A stretch of DNA of 18,657 nt, from NCBI GenBank assembly GCA_900758495.1, contig CAAERO010000001.1, positions 1 to 18,657 of the forward strand, given 5' to 3'. How positions within the stretch are numbered: the first letter of the stretch is position 1; each line of letters starts with the position of its first letter. The notes beneath the pieces were generated by a model, which saw nothing but the letters and a program-made list of their open reading frames with translations, was not told the origin of the DNA and searched no databases. Source of the DNA: Bacilli bacterium. GTDB taxonomy: Bacteria > Bacillota_I > Bacilli_A > RF39 > UBA660. The position numbers and the translations under genes were made by a program. This document shows, piece after piece, positions 8,091 to 14,764 of this stretch.

Positions 8091-8804
8091 TCACCCCTCT
8101 TCCACTTCGTATAAAAATGTTTCATTCTTATAGAATTTTTCTTCACCAAGATTTGAGAAAATCATAAATCCATGGTAAAAGTATAGTTTATTATTTAAAA
8201 CATATAAATGGTTATCTGTATCAAAGTCTTCTATTTGTCTTCTATTTAGGAAACAAGCAAAGTCACATTCTTGTTCACTTAAGTATAATTCATCAATTTC
8301 TCCTTGATAATTTTGTTGCATTTTAGTTTCTAATGTATTACTAACATCTTGCCAAGTCTTATTAAATTTGTTTAATAAAGTATCATCATCTATTAGTTCT
8401 TTAGTGTCTAAAGAGAAATTATAAGTTTTAAAAATCGGATATGTATAACCTGTTTTTTCTTCGGTTAGATAAGTGTAAGTTACTAACGAAAAGTATTTAT
8501 CATTAATGCTATACTGATAGTTAAAAGCCTGATTAACAGAGGCAATAGCTTTATTATAATCATCTTCTATTTCTTGATTTACACTTTTAGCACTGTTACT
8601 ATCAATTAGTAATCTGGGTAATTTAGAACTGACATTTGTTCCTTTTTTTGTATAAGTTGCTACTTGTTTGATATAACTTTTAGCACTATATTTACTATTT
8701 TTAAAAGTTTTTAAAATAGCTAGTAGAAAGATAAATACTAGTAATATGATTATTCCAGTAATTATATATTTTCTTAACTTAACTTTTTCCTCTTCTAGTT
8801 CCAT
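8091..8804 (-). CDS. Single-pass membrane protein with CxxxC motif (paralogue of 4778-5503)
   Basis: Function unknown. A short charged N-terminus is followed by one membrane helix (about 13-31) and an external domain of about 205 residues. It shares with the protein at 4778-5503 the motifs YPIFKTYNFSL, DDDTLLNKFN, DVSNTLETK and ECDFACFL (Cys180 and Cys184), and the ending EEKFYKNETFLYEV against EEKYFTEDDFLIQV. It lies 8 nt behind the tethered amidase gene, as its paralogue lies 26 nt behind a tethered CHAP gene, so each hydrolase set has one such partner. A role as inhibitor, sensor or scaffold for the hydrolases is speculative. AGGAG precedes the ATG. Confidence 0.8.
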   Translation of the reverse strand: MELEEEKVKLRKYIITGIIILLVFIFLLAILKTFKNSKYSAKSYIKQVATYTKKGTNVSSKLPRLLIDSNSAKSVNQEIEDDYNKAIASVNQAFNYQYSINDKYFSLVTYTYLTEEKTGYTYPIFKTYNFSLDTKELIDDDTLLNKFNKTWQDVSNTLETKMQQNYQGEIDELYLSEQECDFACFLNRRQIEDFDTDNHLYVLNNKLYFYHGFMIFSNLGEEKFYKNETFLYEVEEG

Positions 8805-8812
8805 TTTTTCTC

Positions 8813-9880
8813 CTATCTAGAGATTTTATCTCCATAGTTTTTCTTAAAGACTAGTGCCATTTCATGAGCTATTTTTTCTTTATTAGTCTCATACTTAGCC
8901 ATAGCACTATTATTATCATAAAATTCAACTTCCATATAAGTCATAGGAATACCTAAGTTTTGAAAATATCTTTGATTTTGTAATCCTTGTGCTATATCAT
9001 AATTTGCTCTTCCTGTATATTTAACTACGGCGTCTTTAAGTTGCTTATCTATTTTTGATATACCAGCACTTCCTTGCATAAGTAGGGTACCTTGTCCTCC
9101 ACCGGCATTAAAGTGAATTTCAATTACATGAGTAAATTTTTTAAATTTAGCTTCATTATTTTTAAAGTTTTGAGTATTATTACGTAATTCTACATAAAGT
9201 GATTTATTCATCTTAGCATCTGTTCCTCCTAGCATTTCATTTGCAATAGAGGCCTTTATATTCATACCATCTAGTTCATTTTTTAACAGTTTAGCTAGTT
9301 TTCTCGTTTCTGTGGGTTCAACATAAGTAGTATCTTCTTCACGACATTCATTATTACCACCCTCATTACAATAAGGGCTATAAGAGTGTCCTGCTACTAT
9401 TAAAATACCACCGTCTCCTAAGCTAGCACTAGTTTCTTCTGTATCTTTTTTAACATACTGACTAAGTCCTGATAAATCTCCATATAAGCTAAGGCCTTTA
9501 CCTTTACTAGTTCCTGCTCCAGATTCATACTCTCCTACACCAATTTTTTTGTTGACTTGAAGTGCAACTTTATAACAAGTAGTAAAATTAAAGATTTCGC
9601 TTTTTTCGTTGCTAGTATAATTAAGAAAACTCATTACTACACCTAAAAGAGATGGCACTAGAAAGATAATAAGTGCTGATGCTACTTTACGTACTATCTT
9701 TTTTTGGCCATCTTTTTGATTAGGATCAACAGTCATAGATATAAGTGATACAACTAAAGAAACAATTAGAATAATAGGAACAATAATAGAAATCCATTGT
9801 ATCACAGTATAAATGATACTAATTCCTCTAGCTAAAGCAGCATCAGAACAGGTGTTATTTATAGATGTTAATAAATACAT
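8813..9880 (-). CDS. Membrane-tethered N-acetylmuramoyl-L-alanine amidase (Amidase_3)
   Basis: Zinc amidase predicted to cut the MurNAc-L-Ala bond of peptidoglycan outside the membrane. The N-terminal module matches the CHAP proteins: Cys11 in NNTCSDAALA, a helix at about 27-48, a DPNQKD loop, a second helix at about 65-85, Cys102, and the linker GAGTSKGKGLSLYGDLSGLSQY. The Amidase_3 domain (about 158-355) shows AGHS with His165, Glu191 in PTETRKLAK, His256 in IEIHFNAGGG and a C-terminal Glu (317 or 319) in YMEVEF. I chose the ATG at 9880: AAAGGTGA lies 6 nt before it, and it gives the same 13-residue lead-in as CHAP copy 1. A GTG at 9889, overlapping the trmR stop, would add three residues. 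Confidence 0.88.
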   Translation of the reverse strand: MYLLTSINNTCSDAALARGISIIYTVIQWISIIVPIILIVSLVVSLISMTVDPNQKDGQKKIVRKVASALIIFLVPSLLGVVMSFLNYTSNEKSEIFNFTTCYKVALQVNKKIGVGEYESGAGTSKGKGLSLYGDLSGLSQYVKKDTEETSASLGDGGILIVAGHSYSPYCNEGGNNECREEDTTYVEPTETRKLAKLLKNELDGMNIKASIANEMLGGTDAKMNKSLYVELRNNTQNFKNNEAKFKKFTHVIEIHFNAGGGQGTLLMQGSAGISKIDKQLKDAVVKYTGRANYDIAQGLQNQRYFQNLGIPMTYMEVEFYDNNSAMAKYETNKEKIAHEMALVFKKNYGDKISR

Positions 9881-9885
9881 AAAAA

Positions 9886-10491
9886 TCACCTTTCTTTTCT
9901 TTTACTTACAGCAATTCCATCTCCTATATCTTGAATAACTGTTTCGTAGTTTTCATTATTTTTTAAAAAGGTAATATAGTCTTTAATTTTTCTGACAATT
10001 CCTCTTACATTACGACTTTCGATTTCTTTTTCGTTTTTATTTACTAAACCATGAAAATACATATTATCTGTTATTATATAACCATCATTTGTTAAATTAC
10101 GTTCAAATAATTCAAAGAATTTTTGACTTTGAGCTTTAGCAGCATCAATAAATATTAAGTCAAAAGTATCATCTAATCTAACATTCAAAGCATCTTGATA
10201 AATTAAAGTTATTCTATCTTCTAAATGACACTTTTTAATATTTTTCAAAGCTTCCATGTAACGTTCACTATCGCGTTCGATACTTGTTATTTGTAAATTT
10301 TTATTACATAACGCCATCATGATAGCAGAATAACCAATAGCAGTTCCTACTTCTAATATTTTAACTCGCTGATTTTTAATAATAAAATTAGTTAAGAAAT
10401 CAATTCCAGCATCTTCCATAATTGGTACTTTATTTTCTTTAGCATAGTTTTTTATATCCTTAATTATTTGATAAGTTTCATTGTCTACCAT
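9886..10491 (-). CDS. trmR: tRNA 5-hydroxyuridine(34) methyltransferase (YrrM type)
   Basis: SAM-dependent O-methyltransferase of the YrrM/TrmR group, which in B. subtilis turns 5-hydroxyuridine at the tRNA wobble position into 5-methoxyuridine. Its 201 residues show the SAM-binding ILEVGTAIGYSAIMMA (about 45-60), ITSIERD with the acidic ribose-binding residue, LIFIDAAKAQSQKFFE, and the metal-site DNMYFHG. The assignment to TrmR rather than another O-methyltransferase rests on its place directly after mltG, as in Bacillus, and on the two TrhP-type genes in this window that would make its substrate. The ATG lies inside the last codons of mltG, with AAGGTGA 6 nt before it. Confidence 0.85.
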   Translation of the reverse strand: MVDNETYQIIKDIKNYAKENKVPIMEDAGIDFLTNFIIKNQRVKILEVGTAIGYSAIMMALCNKNLQITSIERDSERYMEALKNIKKCHLEDRITLIYQDALNVRLDDTFDLIFIDAAKAQSQKFFELFERNLTNDGYIITDNMYFHGLVNKNEKEIESRNVRGIVRKIKDYITFLKNNENYETVIQDIGDGIAVSKRKER

Positions 10492-11546
10492 ATCCAGTCA
10501 CCTTTATCTTTCAATTCCTTTACTTTGGCACTATGTTCACTACTAGTTTTAGTATAATAAACGTTACCATTTTTATCAGCAACAAAATAATAATATTCTG
10601 AGCCTATTGGATTAACACTTGCTTCAATACTATTTTTAGATGGATTACAAATTGGACCAACTGGCAACTTACCAGCCATTTGACTGCTTCTTGTGTTGTA
10701 AGGATTATAAGTATTAAACATCTCACTTGTTAAGTCTTTTGTCATATCTTCACTAAAAGCATAGTAAGTAGTAACATCACTACCAAGGTTCATATTTTTA
10801 CTCAGTCTATTTTGAAAAACACCAACTATCATTTTTCGATCTTTTTCTTTAACGCCTTCCAATTCAGCCATTGAGGCAAGAGTTAATACATCATGAATAT
10901 TTGCTTTATTTATCTTATTTTTATATGGTTCTAAGTTTTTTTCTTCTTGGTCTAATAATGTTTTAATAACTTCCTCAACTGTAATATCTTTATTTTTAAA
11001 GTTATAAGTATCTGGAGCTAGATATCCTTCTAAGCCATAATAGATATTATCATTTAAGATAGCATCTGTTAAGAACCAATAGGAATCAATTAAACTCGTA
11101 AGATAATTCTTATCTTTCATCTTAGCAAGAAATGTTTCTTCACTAATATTAGTGTTAGTGCTAAGAACTTTAGCATAATCTTTGATAGTTTTTCCTTCCT
11201 TAAAGGTTATAGAAATATCATCATTTGCTTTCCCTACTTCTAATAAAGAAACAATTGTATCTAAATCCATACTTTTCTTTAAATCATAAGTTGCGGCTTT
11301 AATTGTTTGCTTCCTATTTAGTTTCACATATACTTTAAAGAAAAGTGAATTTCTAATTAAGTTTTTCTTTTTTAAAAGATTAGCTATTTCACTAGTACTC
11401 ATTCCCTGTTTTACTACTACTTCATAAGTAGCAGTACTTTTTTTATCAACTGGACTAATTTCATATTGATAAATCCCAAAGGTTGCTAAGAAAACTAAAC
11501 CAAGTATTAAAAATATTGTTGCTATTTTACGCATTGAATCACACAT
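10485..11546 (-). CDS. mltG: Endolytic transglycosylase MltG (YceG-like)
   Basis: Membrane-anchored lytic transglycosylase that cuts nascent glycan strands within the chain and helps set their length. One N-terminal helix (about 7-25) is followed by a LysM-like region (YEVVVKQGMSTSEIANLLKKKNLI) and the YceG domain. The catalytic Glu is probably Glu228 in LASMAELEG, which lines up with VEKE of the E. coli protein; EGYLAPDTYNF, GSDVTTYYAF, YNTR and LPVGPICNPSKNSIEASVNP are further family motifs. The 353-residue length is normal. Two starts are possible (ATG at 11546, or 11534 giving MRKIATIF); spacing to AAGGGAAG favours neither clearly. The neighbours ruvX, DUF1292 and trmR are its usual ones. 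Confidence 0.93.
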   Translation of the reverse strand: MCDSMRKIATIFLILGLVFLATFGIYQYEISPVDKKSTATYEVVVKQGMSTSEIANLLKKKNLIRNSLFFKVYVKLNRKQTIKAATYDLKKSMDLDTIVSLLEVGKANDDISITFKEGKTIKDYAKVLSTNTNISEETFLAKMKDKNYLTSLIDSYWFLTDAILNDNIYYGLEGYLAPDTYNFKNKDITVEEVIKTLLDQEEKNLEPYKNKINKANIHDVLTLASMAELEGVKEKDRKMIVGVFQNRLSKNMNLGSDVTTYYAFSEDMTKDLTSEMFNTYNPYNTRSSQMAGKLPVGPICNPSKNSIEASVNPIGSEYYYFVADKNGNVYYTKTSSEHSAKVKELKDKGDWIW

Positions 11547-11564
11547 CTTCCCTTTTTATGAATA

Positions 11565-11588
11565 AGTAGCAAATTATTCTTTGCTACT
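11565..11588 (-). other. Perfect hairpin around the DUF1292 stop codon
   Basis: Minus strand: AGTAGCAAA / TTTGCTACT, a 9-bp perfect stem with the 6-nt loop GAATAA that holds the TAA stop of the DUF1292 gene. No T-tract follows, so it is not a standard terminator. It lies just before the mltG ribosome site. Confidence 0.7.
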
Positions 11589-11864
11589 CGTTTCTTCTTT
11601 TACTGTTTCTTGAATTGTATTTAAAATAGTTTCAATTATTTTCCATTCTTTATCGGTCTCAATTGGGTCTAGTTTTGTAGAAGTTCCTTCTCCTTTTTGG
11701 TAAGTACTAGCATAAACTTGAATATTTCCTTCTTCATCGGTTGAGTTATCTGTATAAACGATATAACTTTTATTAGTTTCTTCACTATCAAAAGTGAATA
11801 ACACATCATATACTACTTCTTTTCCTTCTTCGTCGATTAATGTAAATTGATTTTTATTTTCCAT
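11574..11864 (-). CDS. DUF1292 (YrzB-like) small acidic protein
   Basis: A 96-residue protein of the DUF1292 family, role unknown. The opening FTLIDEEGKEVVYDVLFTFDSEETNKSYIVYTDN is the family core (about 7-41), and the rest is acidic. B. subtilis has its counterpart, yrzB, in the same place next to yrrK (ruvX). The start overlaps the end of ruvX by 11 nt, so translation is probably coupled; AAAGGA lies about 10 nt before the ATG. Confidence 0.88.
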   Translation of the reverse strand: MENKNQFTLIDEEGKEVVYDVLFTFDSEETNKSYIVYTDNSTDEEGNIQVYASTYQKGEGTSTKLDPIETDKEWKIIETILNTIQETVKEETSSKE

Positions 11865-12282
11865 CTTTTTCTTTTCCTTTCATATCTAAGTAAGTTTGTA
11901 AGATAATTGTAGCAGCAACAGAGTCGATTACTTTTTTCCGTTTTTTTCTACTAGTATCACCTAGTAAGAGTACTTTCTCAGCTTCGGTAGTAGATAAGCG
12001 CTCATCCATTAAATAAACAGGTAAGTCGTACTTTTCTTCTAGTTCTTTTTTTAAAATTAGTGTTTCTTCTACTCTTTTTCCACAAGTATTATTCATATTC
12101 TTTGGATATCCTAAAACAAAAGCTTCGATTTGTTCTTCACTAACTATTCTTTCTAATTCGGTAAATATTTCTTCTTTTGTTTGATAACGAATAACTCCAT
12201 AACTACTCGCTAAAAAACCAGTCCGATCTGATATTGCAAGACCAACTGTTTTTGTTCCATAGTCAAGTCCTAAGTAGCGCAA
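11854..12282 (-). CDS. ruvX: Holliday-junction resolvase-like nuclease RuvX/YqgF
   Basis: RNase H-fold nuclease family, linked to 16S rRNA 5' processing and proposed as a Holliday-junction resolvase. Its 142 residues match the family: LGLDYGTKTVGLAISD with Asp7, LGYPKNMNNTCGKR, LMDERLSTTEAEKVL with the acidic pair, and KKVIDSVAATIILQTYLD with the final Asp. The start codon is TTG (12280-12282), placed by AGGGGTGAG a few bases before it and by the conserved MRYLGLDYG opening. It is 4 nt after ireB, whose stop lies in this ribosome site. Confidence 0.93.
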   Translation of the reverse strand: MRYLGLDYGTKTVGLAISDRTGFLASSYGVIRYQTKEEIFTELERIVSEEQIEAFVLGYPKNMNNTCGKRVEETLILKKELEEKYDLPVYLMDERLSTTEAEKVLLLGDTSRKKRKKVIDSVAATIILQTYLDMKGKEKDGK

Positions 12283-12286
12283 AAAC

Positions 12287-12532
12287 TCACCCCTTCAAAA
12301 GATTAGTTAGTAATACCTCTACTACTTTACTACGGTCTAATGACTGCATTTTACGTCTTGCGTCTTGATAGCTAGAAATGTAACCTAAATCACCACTAAT
12401 CAGATAACCTACAATCTGGTCTATCGGGTTATAACCTCTTTCTCTTAATGATAGATAGACTTCTTTTAATACTTTTTGAACTTCTTTTGTATCTTTCGAT
12501 TCAATTTGAAAAAGCATTGTTTTATCATTCAT
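12287..12532 (-). CDS. ireB: IreB-family regulatory protein (DUF965)
   Basis: Small cytoplasmic protein of the IreB/YrzL family; in Enterococcus faecalis IreB is phosphorylated by the PASTA kinase IreK and modulates cephalosporin resistance. The core LKEVYLSLRERGYNPIDQIVGYLISGDLGYISSYQDARRKMQSLDR is highly typical. I took the ATG at 12532 (81 residues): the GTG 12 nt upstream is part of the GAGGTG ribosome site, 9 nt before this ATG. It is the first gene of the long unit, with a clear promoter. No PASTA kinase is in the window. Confidence 0.93.
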   Translation of the reverse strand: MNDKTMLFQIESKDTKEVQKVLKEVYLSLRERGYNPIDQIVGYLISGDLGYISSYQDARRKMQSLDRSKVVEVLLTNLLKG

Positions 12533-12566
12533 TATATTTTTCACCTCACTACAATTTCTTAAAATT

Positions 12567-12595
12567 ATTCTAACATTTTTTTAAGTCTTAGTAAA
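12567..12595 (-). promoter_or_regulatory. Promoter of the ireB-ruvX-mltG-hydrolase unit
   Basis: Minus strand: -35 TTTACT (12590-12595), 17-nt spacer, -10 TAGAAT (12567-12572) preceded by TGT, an extended -10. The predicted start near 12560 leaves a leader of about 28 nt. I saw no other convincing promoter between here and the terminator at 3519. Confidence 0.7.
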
Positions 12596-12644
12596 GCTTT
12601 CATATTATTATTTCTAATTACATAGTTTTAGATAGGTGATATGT

Positions 12645-13004
12645 TTGAAATACTTAAATTTTATTTTGAAGGCTTTATTGATTAATATTTTGTTAATTTT
12701 ACTATTAAGTTCTTTTACTACTCTTCTTTATTATTTTAATATTTTAGGTAGTGGTGTTTCTAATTTTTTTAAGTTATTTATTCCATTGTTTTCTATCATT
12801 ATTACTACTATTTCGTTTACCAAGAAAATTAAAGAGAAAGGTTGGCTTGAAGGTTTAAAGCTTGGGCTTTTACTAATTATTATATTTATTACTATTTCTA
12901 GTTTTGCTAATACTAGTTTTAGTATTAAGATGATACTTTATTATTTAATTATTTTAATAACAGCTGTTTTAGGTGGAATGATTGGTATTAACAAAGCAGA
13001 ATAA
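12645..13004 (+). CDS. YrzE-like small membrane protein (TIGR04086 family)
   Basis: A 119-residue protein made almost wholly of four hydrophobic helices. The loop KKIKEKGWLEGLKLGLLL and the ending LGGMIGINK match the TIGR04086/YrzE membrane family of Firmicutes; function unknown. The open frame begins at a GTG (12636), but AGGTGAT is placed to serve the TTG at 12645, which gives the plausible start MKYLNFILKALL; the ATG at 12641 is in another frame that soon stops. It is the only convincing plus-strand gene and is divergent from ireB, with about 110 bp between them. Confidence 0.8.
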   Translation: MKYLNFILKALLINILLILLLSSFTTLLYYFNILGSGVSNFFKLFIPLFSIIITTISFTKKIKEKGWLEGLKLGLLLIIIFITISSFANTSFSIKMILYYLIILITAVLGGMIGINKAE

Positions 13005-13030
13005 TTTTTTGTCTTATTAAATAGAAAAAT

Positions 13031-13058
13031 AAAAGATGGGTGCTATAATCCATCTTTT
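13031..13058. terminator. Two-way terminator between the YrzE-like gene and greA
   Basis: A 9-bp stem AAAAGATGG / CCATCTTTT with a 10-nt loop lies between convergent genes. The T-rich arm, followed on the minus strand by ATTTTTC and on the plus strand by a T-rich stretch at 13072-13078, suits both directions. Confidence 0.75.
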
Positions 13059-13087
13059 ACTATATCATATAATTTTTTATTAAATAA

Positions 13088-13561
13088 TTACTTAATTTCT
13101 GTAATTTCTACTTCATAATTACCATTAGGACTTTCAACAGTGATGACATCACCTTTTTTATGGTTCATTAAAGCCTTAGCAATAGGGCTTTCATTTGAAA
13201 TTCTTCCTTCAAAAGGGTCTGCTTCTTGACTACCAACGATTTTATACTCATCAGTATCATCAGGATCATCAACATACTTAATAGCAACTGTACTTCCAAG
13301 TCCAACTTTATCCTTAGGTATATCCTTAATTATTTCAACATTTTCTAGCATTTTTTCAATAGTTTTAATTCTACCTTCGATTTGTGCTTGTTCGTTTTTA
13401 GCAGAATCATAATCAGCATTTTCTGATAAATCTCCTAAGCTACGAGCTTCTTTTATAGATAAGATATTAGCTGGTCTTTTTACGTTGATTAAATCATCAA
13501 GTTCAGCTTGTAAATCCTTTAAACCTTCTTCTGTTAAATATATTATTTTTTTATTTCCCAT
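13088..13561 (-). CDS. greA: Transcription elongation factor GreA
   Basis: Cytoplasmic factor that enters the RNA polymerase secondary channel and stimulates cleavage of backtracked RNA. Its 157 residues are the standard length: an N-terminal coiled coil (about 8-75) with the acidic tip GDLSENADYDSAK (43-55), then the FKBP-like C-terminal domain with VGLGSTVAI, IVGSQEADPFEGRISNESPIAKALMNHKKGD and the final VEITEIK. All key acidic residues are present. GAGGTG lies 7 nt before the ATG. It has its own promoter behind the dGTPase gene. Confidence 0.96.
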   Translation of the reverse strand: MGNKKIIYLTEEGLKDLQAELDDLINVKRPANILSIKEARSLGDLSENADYDSAKNEQAQIEGRIKTIEKMLENVEIIKDIPKDKVGLGSTVAIKYVDDPDDTDEYKIVGSQEADPFEGRISNESPIAKALMNHKKGDVITVESPNGNYEVEITEIK

Positions 13562-13587
13562 TATTATTCACCTCGTTTATATATTTA

Positions 13588-13599
13588 ATGACAAGTCAT
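13588..13599. promoter_or_regulatory. Palindrome in the greA leader
   Basis: ATGACAAGTCAT, a perfect 5-bp inverted repeat with a 2-nt centre, lies about 20-30 nt after the predicted greA start site. It could be an operator, but the short length allows chance. Confidence 0.3.
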
Positions 13600-13624
13600 C
13601 CTATCACTTATCAATATGACTAAG

Positions 13625-13653
13625 ATTTTATCACAAAATGCTAAAAACATCAA
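13625..13653 (-). promoter_or_regulatory. Promoter of greA
   Basis: Minus strand: -35 TTGATG (13648-13653), 17-nt spacer, -10 TAAAAT (13625-13630) preceded by TGA, an extended -10. The predicted start near 13618 gives a leader of about 57 nt. It begins 6 nt after the end of the dGTPase-like gene. Confidence 0.7.
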
Positions 13654-13659
13654 GCTTTT

Positions 13660-14763
13660 TTAACCAATTTGCCTGATAAAATAGTCATCAGTCATACCAG
13701 CAATAAAGTCTACTACTTTTTGCTTATTACTTGTTTTTTCTAAATAATTATTACTCTGATGGGCTAAAAAATCTTTAAATATAACACTATCCAAGTTATT
13801 ATTTTCTATGTCAAGTAAATACTGTTGATAGATTTTTTTCATACCTTGTCTATATCTATCATATTCATCATTTGTTAAAGAATACTTATAAATGTGGTGA
13901 TAATTAAAATCTTTTAAAGTAAACAAAACCTCAAAAACTTCCTTACTCATTTTTATATAAGGTTTATCTAAGCTATTATTTATAATATCTAATATGATAG
14001 TATTCATTATTTCCTTGTTTGTACTTCCTAAAACACTAGTAATAGATGAAGGTATATCTTCTCTTTTAATCTTTCCAAGAATAATAGCATCTTCAATATC
14101 TCTTCCAACATAACCAATTATATCACTTATTCGAACAACACAGCCTTCTAAAGTCATTGGACGGTACTTAAGACTTTTTTTATCATCTTTAAACGCTTCT
14201 TCAAATTCTTTTAAAAACTCTTTCTTACTCTTTTTAACTGGTTCATATATTTCACTTACTAATTCGCCATTATGACACATTATTCCATCAAGAGTTTGAA
14301 TTGTTAAGTTAGTATTAGTAATGTTAATATAGTAATTAACACCTTGAATATTGTGAGCAAAACTACCATTAAATTCTTCTTTACAAATCTCATTTAAAAT
14401 TTTCTCACCAGTATGACCTATCGGTGTATGGCCAATATCATGAGCTAATGAAATGGCTTCAATTAAATCTTCATTAAGATTAAGGGCTCTTCCAATCGTT
14501 CTAGCTGTTTTGCTAACTAGTTGAACATGAATCATCCTATGACTTATATGGTCGTTCTCGCATTCAGAAAAAACTTGGGTCTTATCCATATACCTACTAT
14601 ATGATAAGTTATGAATAATCCTATCTATATCATGAAAAAAAGCTGGACGAATATCTTCCTTTTCTTCCTTTAATCTTATTGCTTCACTACTCTTAGTAGC
14701 ATATTTACTATAATTTTGTTCTTTTTTTAAAAAGTTTTCTTTTATTAGTTCTTTATTATTCAT
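13660..14763 (-). CDS. dgt: dGTPase-like HD-domain phosphohydrolase
   Basis: Predicted metal-dependent dNTP triphosphohydrolase (or related nucleotidase) of the HD superfamily. The metal-binding pattern is His79 in RMIHVQLVSKTARTIG, the HD pair His108-Asp109 in ISLAHDIGHTPIGHTGE, and a later Asp in VVRISDIIGYVGRDIED; FAHNIQG is also typical of the family. The 367 residues fit shorter Firmicutes members. The C-terminal third (about 255-360) is less conserved. Substrate choice among dNTPs cannot be read from the sequence. It follows trhP2 with one base between stop and start; AAGGA lies 7 nt before the ATG. Confidence 0.85.
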   Translation of the reverse strand: MNNKELIKENFLKKEQNYSKYATKSSEAIRLKEEKEDIRPAFFHDIDRIIHNLSYSRYMDKTQVFSECENDHISHRMIHVQLVSKTARTIGRALNLNEDLIEAISLAHDIGHTPIGHTGEKILNEICKEEFNGSFAHNIQGVNYYINITNTNLTIQTLDGIMCHNGELVSEIYEPVKKSKKEFLKEFEEAFKDDKKSLKYRPMTLEGCVVRISDIIGYVGRDIEDAIILGKIKREDIPSSITSVLGSTNKEIMNTIILDIINNSLDKPYIKMSKEVFEVLFTLKDFNYHHIYKYSLTNDEYDRYRQGMKKIYQQYLLDIENNNLDSVIFKDFLAHQSNNYLEKTSNKQKVVDFIAGMTDDYFIRQIG

Positions 14764-14764
14764 T

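Noticed and set aside
5530..9880. A conjugation (type IV secretion) locus, because of the pilin-like N-termini
   Set aside because: No ATPase, coupling protein, relaxase or channel gene is present; the modules are fused to wall hydrolases.
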